NCBI GenBank assembly: GCA_013041835.1
Contig: JABDRH010000585.1
Location: 1-12,245 of the forward strand
Direction of reading: 5' to 3'
Length of the DNA stretch: 12,245 bases
Source: Desulfatitalea sp.
Lineage (GTDB): Bacteria; Desulfobacterota; Desulfobacteria; Desulfobacterales; Desulfosarcinaceae
The position numbers and the translations under genes are program-made. This document shows, one piece after another, positions 1 through 7,065 of the stretch. How positions within the stretch are numbered: the stretch's first letter is position 1; each line of letters starts with the position of its first letter. The notes beneath the pieces were generated by a model, which had not been told where the DNA came from, did no database searches, and saw only the letters and a list, made by a program, of their open reading frames with translations.

Positions 1-11
1 CCCCCCCCCCC
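1..11. repeat. Run of 11 C at the window edge
   Basis: Eleven consecutive C (G on the minus strand) lie immediately downstream of the lipoprotein stop codon. The run reaches the window edge, so its full length is unknown. It could be a true homopolymer or an artefact at a contig end. Lying outside the coding sequence, it would not switch the lipoprotein reading frame. Confidence 0.6.
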
Positions 12-530
12 TTATATTTGAGGCGCCTTTTCAAACACCCGTTCAACCGCCCGATTGATGAGTTTTTCCTGTTTTTCGGCGGTGAGATTCGGTCTGACGG
101 TGCTGGTGGCCATGCCCCGCCAGAAGAGATTCTTACTTTTTGCATCCACCAGGTCAATGATAATGGAGCCTTCCTCGGTCTGCCGGACATCCACACCGCC
201 ACCGATACTCCAGTAGTGAAAACCGCCGGTATAGCCCCAGTCCGTTACTCGGAGTTTCTCCTTGGTTTTCACATGCGTGGCCACGAGGAAATCAGGATTG
301 TTTTCGGTCATTTCATATGCCTTGGCTTTCAATTCCCTGTCCACGGCCGCTTTAATCCGCCTGGTGGTAAGATCCGTAACCCCTGCATCGTTGTCCGACG
401 GCATCCAGTTATAGGTCTTATATTTGGATAAATCGGCTTTGGTGTCATAGTCATAATTGACGGCGATGCTTGAACATGCTGTAATAGTGAGAATTGTAAA
501 CAGTAAAAACCATTTTAAATTTGTTTTCAT
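12..530 (-). CDS. DUF4136-family lipoprotein
   Basis: A 172-residue predicted lipoprotein. The ATG at 530 is preferred over one 30 nt upstream because it is preceded by GGAGGG with an 8 nt spacer and gives a classic lipoprotein signal: MKTNLK, a hydrophobic stretch, then the lipobox ITAC with Cys at residue 19. Residues +2 and +3 after the Cys are serine, not aspartate, which favours the outer membrane. The mature start carries YDYDTKADLSKYKTYNW, matching the opening of DUF4136 proteins (family knowledge), and the C-terminal half has the family's IIDLVDAKSKNLFWRG strand. The molecular role of DUF4136 is unknown. The gene has the same strand as the T6SS genes but is separated from vgrG by about 550 nt, so it is probably an independent unit. 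It does not resemble the T6SS lipoprotein TssJ. Confidence 0.85.
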   Translation of the reverse strand: MKTNLKWFLLFTILTITACSSIAVNYDYDTKADLSKYKTYNWMPSDNDAGVTDLTTRRIKAAVDRELKAKAYEMTENNPDFLVATHVKTKEKLRVTDWGYTGGFHYWSIGGGVDVRQTEEGSIIIDLVDAKSKNLFWRGMATSTVRPNLTAEKQEKLINRAVERVFEKAPQI

Positions 531-848
531 GGAAGCAACCCTCCAATTGGTGTTAAACAATATTGACCCGTGTCTTTTTCAAAACCACCTGAGCAACCCG
601 GCTGATGCATTCATCTCACAACACCTGAAGTTGATCATCAAAATCATCTTTGGAATTCATTTTGTCAAGCTGTAACTTCAGCCGCTTCACCGGTGGTAGA
701 CGCCGCGCCCATCCGTGTGGCGGCACCGGCGTGCCTGGATTGCCATGTCGCGTCCATTCGGGCATTGTGGCCGATGGCGGCTCATCCGCCATGTGGTCAT
801 CACGCCCCAGGCGGTCAAGGGGTCGGCCCGCAAGGTTTCGACCGTTAA
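531..848. other. Unresolved gene-poor stretch, possibly decayed coding DNA
   Basis: No confident gene is seen. Roughly 680-845 is GC-rich, while both sides are AT-richer. On the plus strand one frame stays open from 606 to 848 without a good start and contains a single CLDCH (a heme-type CxxCH) at 732-746. A second plus frame reads HVVITPQAVKGSARKVSTV with GC-rich third positions. On the minus strand a 58-codon ORF runs from an ATG at 792 to a TGA at 616, without a recognisable product or a clear ribosome site. Coding-like signal spread over several frames suggests a relic rather than a live gene. The AT-rich part nearest the lipoprotein presumably carries its promoter, but no convincing -35/-10 pair with standard spacing was found. 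Confidence 0.35.
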
Positions 849-980
849 TTATTCACGGTCATCCCCCTTCTTGGGCGCTAACGACCTAATTGTTTCTTCA
901 AGATTGAAGCGGGACTGGCGTTCATATTTCTTTGAAAAAGGTTTAGTATCGTATATTTTGTTCCTGTCAAGAAATGACAT
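849..980 (-). CDS. Putative small basic protein behind vgrG, unrecognised
   Basis: A 43-codon ORF with ATG at 980, preceded by AAGGA and a 7 nt spacer, ending in TAA. The product is charged: it begins MSFLDRNKIYDTKPFSKKYE and ends APKKGDDRE. Its frame stays open upstream to 1040, reading protein-like sequence (EWVPETIYKKKRKELL) before the ATG, but with no ATG or GTG there. A different ATG at 1030, with a good AAGGAAGG ribosome site, starts a shifted frame that stops after 16 codons. Either the gene truly starts at 980, or a frameshift separated the original start at 1030 from the rest, giving about 60 residues. Codon use is AT-richer than in the T6SS genes, so recent acquisition is possible. 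No family is recognised. It lies downstream of vgrG on the same strand and could be cotranscribed. Confidence 0.4.
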   Translation of the reverse strand: MSFLDRNKIYDTKPFSKKYERQSRFNLEETIRSLAPKKGDDRE

Positions 981-1082
981 CAAAAGTTCCTTGCGCTTTT
1001 TCTTGTATATCGTTTCGGGAACCCACTCATTTTCCTTCCTTTAGATGATGGATCAGCGGTTTGTTTGAAGGTATGATATATT

Positions 1083-3287
1083 TTAATTTATCATCACCAC
1101 CGCGCCGGTGACGGTGGCCTTGGCGCCGCCTTTAAAGTCGGCGGTGGCGGCGCCCTCGGCCGTGAGCAGGGTCCCTTTGGATTTGTGTTCGGCGCCGGCC
1201 TCTGAATTGACATTCATACCGGCCGCCATGTTCAAGTCCATATCCGCATCCATCTTGATGTTGGCCGCTTTGATGGTCAGATCGCCCTGGGTGCTCAGAT
1301 CGATGCCCCCCTGGGCTTCGACAATGATTTTGTTGCCGCCGCTGTCGATCTGCACCTTGTTGCCGCTTTTGTCCTGCAGTTGGATGCCGTCGCCGCCACC
1401 GTCATCGAGGGTGACCGAATGACCGCCGCCGCTGGTGACGCTGACGGTCTTGTCGTTCATCACCATGCTGTGCCCGCCCACTTCCGTGGCGATCTCTATC
1501 TTTTGCCCGTTGTCATCCATGGTGATCAGGTTGCCGTTGACCGTTTTCGCCGTCATCTTCTGGTTCTCGTCGTCGATCTGAAGCATGTGTCCCTGGGTGG
1601 AAGTGACGGTAATCTTTTTCTTTTCATCGCTGACGACAATGTTGTGATTGTCCGTGGTCATGGCGGTGATGTGCCGGTTTTTATCGTCGAAAACAATCTT
1701 GTTGCCGTCCCGGGTTTCCAGGCAGATGAACTGCGCTTTTTCATCCAGGGTCAGTTTGTGGCCGTAGGCATTGGAAAGAACCACAAAGGTTTCGCCGGCC
1801 TTGTCTTCCATGACCAATTCGTTTGCGGTCTTGGCGTTCGGCGTGGTGCGGGACATGATCGTGCTTTTGGTCTTTTCATCGGGCAAGGCGTACGGGGGCG
1901 TGTTGGCGCCGTGGTAGAGTCGGCCGGTGATAACCGGCTGGTCCGGATCACCTTCGAGAAAATCGACCACCACTTCCTGGCCGATGCGGGGGATGTGCAC
2001 GGCCCCCCAACCGGCGCCTGCCCAGACCTGGCTGACCCGAATCCAGCAGGAGCTCTTTTCGTTCTTTTCCCCCAAGCGATCCCAGTGAAATTGCACTTTC
2101 ACGCGGCCGTGTTCATCGGTATAGATCTCTTCCCCGGAAGGGCCGACCACAATGGCGGTTTGAATGCCGCGCACATAGGGTTTCAGCGTTGTGATTTCCG
2201 GACGGAAAACCGTGTTGGAAGGGATGGCGGAGTACTGATTGCTATAGCTGTGCTTTTGCTCCGTGGCGGAAAGTTCTTCGAGCACCTGGGGCTGCTCGCC
2301 GGAATGAACCACTTGGGTCAACAGGACCTCTTGATCCAGGCCGGCCGTATCCTGGCCGGCCAGTTTGAACGTAAATCCGGGTATCATTCGCGGGCAATCG
2401 CTTTTGCCTTCCGCCGCGTGCATACAACCGCGGGCGCCTTCCAGGCGCGTCTGGGCCAGCCGGGCGCCTCTTTGCTCATCGGTAAATTCTCCGGGATAGT
2501 CGTACCACTCCAGCTTTTTGAAGGTGTCGGCCTCTTTTTCGCCCGATAGCTTCAAGGAGGGTTTCAAAAAATTGTAATCCCGGTGCGTGTACTTGCCGGG
2601 CGTAATTTGCACGGCGGGCTTGAAACCGAGGACGACCTCCTGCTCCCGGACCATTTCCGCTCCGGATTTAAAGGGCAGTTCGGTCTGGTTGGCGTCGTTT
2701 TTGTCGCCTTCGATGGGATTGTAGTTGACCGTACTGTCACCGAAAACGATATGATGCTGATCTTCTTGATGTTCAAAGTAGTAAAAAATGCCTTCTTCTT
2801 CCAACAACCGGGATACAAAGGCAAGATCGCTTTCACGGTATTGCACGCAATATGCTCTTTTGGGGTAAGTTTCTTTGAGCCGGAATTCAAAACGATCCGC
2901 TTGAATGCCCCCCTCTTCCAATACCTGGCTGATGATTTGCTGGACCGTCATCTCCTGGAAAATACGGCAGTCATGTTCCAAGGAGAGCAACCACAACGAC
3001 GGCACCATCGTCGCTTTATACAGGATGAAACGGCCGCTGGCGCCAGCCAGGCGAAAGCGGTTGATAATGCCGTGCAGGTAACGTTCGGATGCGACACCGA
3101 AAATGGTCAACAGGGCTTCCTGCTGGACCATCTCTTCCAGTTTGATGTCGTCCCTGGATGCAATGGTCAGGTCCACTTCAAATGGACGGGAAAGCGCCTC
3201 GTCTGCTGAAAAGGAGACAACGCGAAAACGTGTCCCCGATATTTCGAACAGAAACCGGTCCTGGTCCGCAGCTATTGATCCGCTCAT
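1083..3287 (-). CDS. vgrG: T6SS spike protein VgrG (TssI)
   Basis: VgrG trimerises to form the puncturing tip on the Hcp tube and carries effectors out of the cell. The 734-residue product has the gp27-like region (about 10-370, with FHRY-family features such as the RESDLAFVSRLLEEEGIFYYF segment at 151-170), then the gp5-like OB fold (about 375-460) with the hallmark FLEGDPDQPVITGRLYHGAN at 443-462. After this comes a long repetitive beta needle (509-660) and a short tail ending TVTGAVVMIN, a common VgrG ending. No C-terminal enzymatic domain follows, so it is not an 'evolved' VgrG; cargo would have to bind through PAAR or other contacts. The ATG at 3287 follows GGAGG with a short spacer. It is 104 nt downstream of clpV and is the last gene of the T6SS set. 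Confidence 0.96.
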   Translation of the reverse strand: MSGSIAADQDRFLFEISGTRFRVVSFSADEALSRPFEVDLTIASRDDIKLEEMVQQEALLTIFGVASERYLHGIINRFRLAGASGRFILYKATMVPSLWLLSLEHDCRIFQEMTVQQIISQVLEEGGIQADRFEFRLKETYPKRAYCVQYRESDLAFVSRLLEEEGIFYYFEHQEDQHHIVFGDSTVNYNPIEGDKNDANQTELPFKSGAEMVREQEVVLGFKPAVQITPGKYTHRDYNFLKPSLKLSGEKEADTFKKLEWYDYPGEFTDEQRGARLAQTRLEGARGCMHAAEGKSDCPRMIPGFTFKLAGQDTAGLDQEVLLTQVVHSGEQPQVLEELSATEQKHSYSNQYSAIPSNTVFRPEITTLKPYVRGIQTAIVVGPSGEEIYTDEHGRVKVQFHWDRLGEKNEKSSCWIRVSQVWAGAGWGAVHIPRIGQEVVVDFLEGDPDQPVITGRLYHGANTPPYALPDEKTKSTIMSRTTPNAKTANELVMEDKAGETFVVLSNAYGHKLTLDEKAQFICLETRDGNKIVFDDKNRHITAMTTDNHNIVVSDEKKKITVTSTQGHMLQIDDENQKMTAKTVNGNLITMDDNGQKIEIATEVGGHSMVMNDKTVSVTSGGGHSVTLDDGGGDGIQLQDKSGNKVQIDSGGNKIIVEAQGGIDLSTQGDLTIKAANIKMDADMDLNMAAGMNVNSEAGAEHKSKGTLLTAEGAATADFKGGAKATVTGAVVMIN
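1308..1763 (-). repeat. Eight tandem ~19-residue repeats in the VgrG needle
   Basis: VgrG residues 509-660 consist of eight consecutive units of mostly 19 residues (19, 19, 19, 19, 20, 17, 20, 19). Each begins with Gly-His or Gly-Asn (Asn-His in one), followed by alternating hydrophobic residues and usually Asp-Asp or Asp-Glu near position 7-8, for example GHKLTLDEKAQFICLETRD, GNKIVFDDKNRHITAMTTD and GHMLQIDDENQKMTAKTVN. This pattern fits a trimeric beta-helix shaft like the gp5 needle of phage T4. The units are diverged in sequence, so it is an old structural repeat rather than a recent DNA duplication. Confidence 0.85.
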
Positions 3288-3391
3288 GGGTTCCTCCGAG
3301 GATATAAGGGACGAAGAATCGGTATATTTGCATCTTCCTCGCCCCTAAGGGTCCGTCTTTTTTATGCAACATTGCGGTTGGCCCGGCCACG

Positions 3392-6007
3392 TCAAGATCC
3401 AAGGGTGATGGTAAAACCGCCGGTATCATCCAAGCCCAACTGGATTGCCGGCGGCAGTTCTCCGGCACTCATATGGGTCAGGATCTCCTGGGACATGCGC
3501 GGCATGATGGTGCCGCTCATGATGTAGTCGATGTTGCGGGCACCGGTCGAAACTTCGGTGCAGCGCTCGGCGATCTGGTCCACCACGGCCTGGCTGTAGG
3601 TCAGGGAAGTTTTATGGGTGTCGGCCAGCCGCCTGACCAGTTTGTTCATTTTGAGCACCACGATGTCCTTGAGGATATCCTGGGGCAGAATCAGGTAGGG
3701 AATAAGGTTCATGCGCGCCAGCAGGGCCGGTTTGAAGTAGTTGCTCAGAATGGGCCGCACGGCCGAGGCGATGGTTTCCAGGGGTAGCGGTTCTTCACCG
3801 GCGCACATTTCGGTGATCACATCCGTGGCCAGATTGCTGGTCATGAAAATCACCGTGTTTTTAAAATCGATTTCGCGTCCCTCGCCGTCGGCCAGCATGC
3901 CCTTGTCAAAGACCTGGTAGAATAGGTTCATCACTTCGGGATGTCCCTTCTCCACCTCGTCGAGCAACACCACCGAGTAGGGCCGCTGGCGCACGGCTTC
4001 CGATAGCACCCCGCCCTCGCCGTAGCCCACGTAGCCGGGCGGTGACCCGATCAGGCGGCTCACGGTGTGTTTTTCCTGAAATTCGCTCATGTTGATGGTG
4101 ACCATGAAGTTCTCGCCGCCGAACAGCAGATCGGCCACGGCCAGGCCGGTTTCGGTCTTGCCCACGCCGCTGGGGCCGGCCAGCAGAAAGACGCCCAGGG
4201 GCTGACGGGGGTCCTTGATGCCCGATTTGGCGGCCTTGAGCACTTGGGCAATGGCGGTCAGGGCCTCGTCCTGGCCTTTAATGCGCTCACCCAGCCGCTC
4301 TTCCAACAGGAGCACGTTGCGGGCCTCGTCGCGCATCACCTTGCCCAGCGGAATGCCGGTCCAGTCGGAGACCACTTTGGCCACCACATCCGGGTCCACG
4401 TCGGTGCGCACCAGGGGGGCGTCGCCCTGAATATCGGCGAGCTTGCCGGAGAGGTCGTCCAGTTCGGTTTTAAGGGCATCAACGGTTTCGCCGGCCATCG
4501 ATGCCTCAGCCAGGCGCGTCCTGACTTCGATCACCTGGTGGGCCGCCGCCTGCTCCGCCAGCCAGCGCTCCCGGGTCGTTTCCAATTCCTGCGCCAACCG
4601 GGCGCGTTCATCGGTCAGGGCGGTTTCCCGCTCCTCATCCACGGCCACGCCGTGGTGGCGGTCGCGTCCAATGGCATCCAGTTCCCGGGTAAGGGCCTGA
4701 ATGCGCCGCTCCTTGTCTTCGATCACATCAGGCTTGGCGGTGAGCAGAATCTTGACCCGCGCCGCGCTGGTGTCCAGCAGGTCCACGGCCTTGTCAGGCA
4801 GTTGGCGACCGGAAATGTAACGGCTGGCCATTTCAGCCGCCGCCTCGATGGCATCATCGCGCACCACCACTTTGTGGGCCTCTTCGTACTTTACCTTCAG
4901 GCCGCGCAGGATCAGCTTGGCGGTCTCTTCGCTGGGCTCATCGAGCTTGACCAATTGGAAACGCCGCGCCAGCGCGGCGTCTTTTTCGAAGTACTTTTTG
5001 TATTCAGACCAGGTGGTGGCGGCCACGGTGCGCAGTTCGCCGCGGGCCAGGGCCGGTTTGAGCAGATTCGCCGCATCGCTCATGCCGGCCGAGCCGCCGG
5101 CGCCGATGAGGGTATGGGCTTCGTCGATAAACAAGATGATGGGCTTTTCCGATGATTTGATCTCGTTGATGACCGACTTGAGCCGGTTTTCAAATTCGCC
5201 CTTCATGCCGGCCCCGGCTTGAAGCAGACCCATGTCCAGTCCGATGATGGAGACATCCCCTAGTAGATCAGGCACATCGCCTTCCACCACCCGCAGGGCC
5301 AGCCCTTCGACCACGGCGGTTTTGCCCACGCCGGCCTCGCCCACCACGATGGGGTTGTTTTTACGCCGGCGGGCCAGGATGTCCACCATTTGGCGGATCT
5401 CGCGGTCGCGTCCGAAGACCGGGTCGATTTCACCGGCGGCCGCTTTGGCGGTAAAATCGGTGCAAAAGCGCGCAAGCGCCGTATCGGCGCCCGGAGGTCC
5501 GGCCTCGGCCGTAACCGTCTCTTTAACCGCCTTTTCACTGGAGCCCTTGACGATGTCCCAAAAGCCCCCCATGAGGGCGTCTCGGCTGATAACCGTCACC
5601 ATATCCACGTAGCGTCCGCTGCCGAGTTGGTTGGGGCGGGTGAGAAAAGCGGCCAGCAGGGCGCCGGAGCGCACCCTGGCCTCTTCCAGGTCCACCGACC
5701 CGATCAGCCAGGCCTCTTGAATCCACTCCAGCAGTAACGGCGAAAAGACGGGCTTGGCCGCGTTGCCGGTTTTATAATCCTCCAGGCAGCCCGATAGTTC
5801 CTGCTGCAGCCGGCCGGCATCCACATCGAAGTGCTTCAGAATCAGCGGCAGGTCCGCCCGGGAATCCTCCAACAATTTGACCAGGAAATGCGCCACGGTC
5901 ACTTCATAGTGCGTGCGCGAGACGCACAGCCCGGCCGCGGCCTCCAGACTGGAGGTGCAGTATTTGTTCATGCGGCGCAACAAGGACTTGATATCGACGG
6001 AAAGCAT
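3392..6007 (-). CDS. clpV: T6SS sheath-recycling ATPase ClpV (TssH)
   Basis: An AAA+ unfoldase of the Clp/Hsp100 class that disassembles the contracted TssBC sheath in the cytoplasm for reuse. The 871-residue product has an N-terminal helical domain (about 1-160), a first ATPase module with Walker A GEAGVGKT at 223-230 and Walker B ILFIDE at 291-296, a coiled-coil middle region (about 420-520), and a second ATPase module with Walker A GPSGVGKT at 611-618, pore-loop GYVGYG at 658-663 and Walker B VVLLDE at 679-684. All nucleotide-binding residues look intact. Its place among tss genes and its N-domain separate it from the housekeeping disaggregase ClpB. The start is well supported by AGGAGG upstream of the ATG at 6007. 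It lies 17 nt after tssG, so it is cotranscribed and possibly coupled. Confidence 0.96.
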   Translation of the reverse strand: MLSVDIKSLLRRMNKYCTSSLEAAAGLCVSRTHYEVTVAHFLVKLLEDSRADLPLILKHFDVDAGRLQQELSGCLEDYKTGNAAKPVFSPLLLEWIQEAWLIGSVDLEEARVRSGALLAAFLTRPNQLGSGRYVDMVTVISRDALMGGFWDIVKGSSEKAVKETVTAEAGPPGADTALARFCTDFTAKAAAGEIDPVFGRDREIRQMVDILARRRKNNPIVVGEAGVGKTAVVEGLALRVVEGDVPDLLGDVSIIGLDMGLLQAGAGMKGEFENRLKSVINEIKSSEKPIILFIDEAHTLIGAGGSAGMSDAANLLKPALARGELRTVAATTWSEYKKYFEKDAALARRFQLVKLDEPSEETAKLILRGLKVKYEEAHKVVVRDDAIEAAAEMASRYISGRQLPDKAVDLLDTSAARVKILLTAKPDVIEDKERRIQALTRELDAIGRDRHHGVAVDEERETALTDERARLAQELETTRERWLAEQAAAHQVIEVRTRLAEASMAGETVDALKTELDDLSGKLADIQGDAPLVRTDVDPDVVAKVVSDWTGIPLGKVMRDEARNVLLLEERLGERIKGQDEALTAIAQVLKAAKSGIKDPRQPLGVFLLAGPSGVGKTETGLAVADLLFGGENFMVTINMSEFQEKHTVSRLIGSPPGYVGYGEGGVLSEAVRQRPYSVVLLDEVEKGHPEVMNLFYQVFDKGMLADGEGREIDFKNTVIFMTSNLATDVITEMCAGEEPLPLETIASAVRPILSNYFKPALLARMNLIPYLILPQDILKDIVVLKMNKLVRRLADTHKTSLTYSQAVVDQIAERCTEVSTGARNIDYIMSGTIMPRMSQEILTHMSAGELPPAIQLGLDDTGGFTITLGS

Positions 6008-6024
6008 GGAAGATCCTCCTTTTT

Positions 6025-7065
6025 TTATTGTCGACTCACTGAAAACCGCGTTCGAACCTCTCCCAAATGGGGCTGGGAGAAGACCCAGGTAGTAACCCCC
6101 AGCGCCGATCGCATTGGATCGCCCAGGCTCGCCGTTTTGGCTTGTCGTTCAGCCAGAATCAACTCCACTTCATAGGCCAGCGGTTCGTTGATATACAGTT
6201 CGGTGAGCGCCGTCAGGGTCTGGTATCCCGGACCGCCCGGCGTGAAGTTGAGAAAGTCGGCTTGGTTCACGGGACCGATCTGGATGCGAAACTTGCCCAT
6301 GCGGTCCTCGATCTCGTCGCCCACATAGCTATCCATGCCCAGCATACAACCGGACAGGCCCATTTTCAGTGTCTGGGATTCGGGAATCTTGGCCTTGCGC
6401 GGGATGCACGGCAGGGTGCGCAACGGCACGCCTTTAAGGGCGTCGCTGAGCATGGTGGCCAGCCCGGCCGCCGACCGGGGAAACTGCGTGAACAGCCCGA
6501 TATAGCGCAACAGCCGGTAAGCATCGCCGGCCGGCGTCTCACCGCGGCGCAAGCGTTGCGGACCCATGCCGATCAGGCAGTAGAGCCGCTCCAGATGCTC
6601 GGGACTCTGGGTTTCCGCGACTTGAAAATATTGACGGTATTTGAGCCAGCCGGTGTAGAGCAGATCATAGAGGCGTTGATTGAAGATGTCTAGAAAATCC
6701 CTGGAAACCGATTCGTCCTGGCGCTCTTCGGCCAGGAGATCTTCGGTATAAAAGGTCGGCAGCGGCGACATGCTGCCGTAGAGTCCCAGAAAAGTGGCGG
6801 TAATGCGGTAATGGTCATCCGCGTCCGCTGATTCGATGGTTTCGATATCGGCGGTCGGAAAGGCCAGCGAGAGATGGGGACGCACACGAATCCAATCGCT
6901 GAAATCCACTTGCGCCACGGACCGGTTGTCCTTGACCAGGTGGCGCAGCAGTCTCACGGCCTGGAAGAAAGCAAAGGCGCTGCCGCGCGAAAGCAGCGTT
7001 TCCCGGACATCTCCGATGGGTTTCGCAGCTATATCAGCGGGTGTTCGCCGATGCGTGCCGGCCAT
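6025..7065 (-). CDS. tssG: T6SS baseplate protein TssG
   Basis: TssG (VasB/ImpH family) forms the baseplate wedge with TssE, TssF and TssK. The 346-residue product is of normal length. It shows the family's N-terminal AFAFFQAVRLLRHL segment at about 29-42, followed by VRPHLSLAFPTADIETIE and LGLYGSMSPLPTFYTEDLL. The C-terminal part has the usual LTALTELYINEPLAYEVELI stretch (VasB/ImpH family features, recognised by eye). The ATG at 7065 has AGGAG about 10 nt upstream and lies inside the end of tssF, overlapping it by 37 nt. This fits translational coupling of two proteins that assemble together. Confidence 0.94.
   Translation of the reverse strand: MAGTHRRTPADIAAKPIGDVRETLLSRGSAFAFFQAVRLLRHLVKDNRSVAQVDFSDWIRVRPHLSLAFPTADIETIESADADDHYRITATFLGLYGSMSPLPTFYTEDLLAEERQDESVSRDFLDIFNQRLYDLLYTGWLKYRQYFQVAETQSPEHLERLYCLIGMGPQRLRRGETPAGDAYRLLRYIGLFTQFPRSAAGLATMLSDALKGVPLRTLPCIPRKAKIPESQTLKMGLSGCMLGMDSYVGDEIEDRMGKFRIQIGPVNQADFLNFTPGGPGYQTLTALTELYINEPLAYEVELILAERQAKTASLGDPMRSALGVTTWVFSQPHLGEVRTRFSVSRQ

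Noticed and set aside
12..530. Lipoprotein as the T6SS membrane-complex protein TssJ
   Set aside because: The mature N-terminus matches DUF4136 and the protein lacks the sequence features of TssJ. It also lies apart from the tss genes.
545..590. TTGAAA ... TATTGT as promoter for the lipoprotein gene
   Set aside because: The spacing between the two hexamers is only about 14 nt, too short for a normal sigma-70 promoter.
840..860. 6-bp inverted repeat GACCGT/ACGGTC around the stop of the small ORF as a terminator
   Set aside because: The stem is short, with a 9 nt AT-rich loop and no following U-run. It may be chance.
715..1044. 109-codon plus-strand ORF behind vgrG
   Set aside because: Its second half is antisense to the better small minus-strand ORF (849-980, SD and protein-like composition). 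Its first half overlaps the frame-broken GC-rich stretch. No family is recognised.
1380..2549. 389-codon plus-strand ORF inside vgrG
   Set aside because: It is an antisense frame kept open by GC-rich codon use. The opposite strand is unmistakable VgrG.
3355..3392. Possible sigma-54 promoter (TGGC ... TTGC) in front of vgrG
   Set aside because: Both half-sites are present in the clpV-vgrG gap, but the distance between the GG and GC elements is wrong for sigma-54.
3178..3468. 96-codon minus-strand ORF across the clpV-vgrG gap
   Set aside because: It overlaps both the end of clpV and the start of vgrG in other frames, and both of those ends are firmly identified. The product looks like no known family.
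4067..5155. 362-codon plus-strand ORF inside clpV
   Set aside because: It is antisense to the conserved ATPase modules of ClpV, and its Gly/His/Gln-rich composition is typical of a shadow frame.
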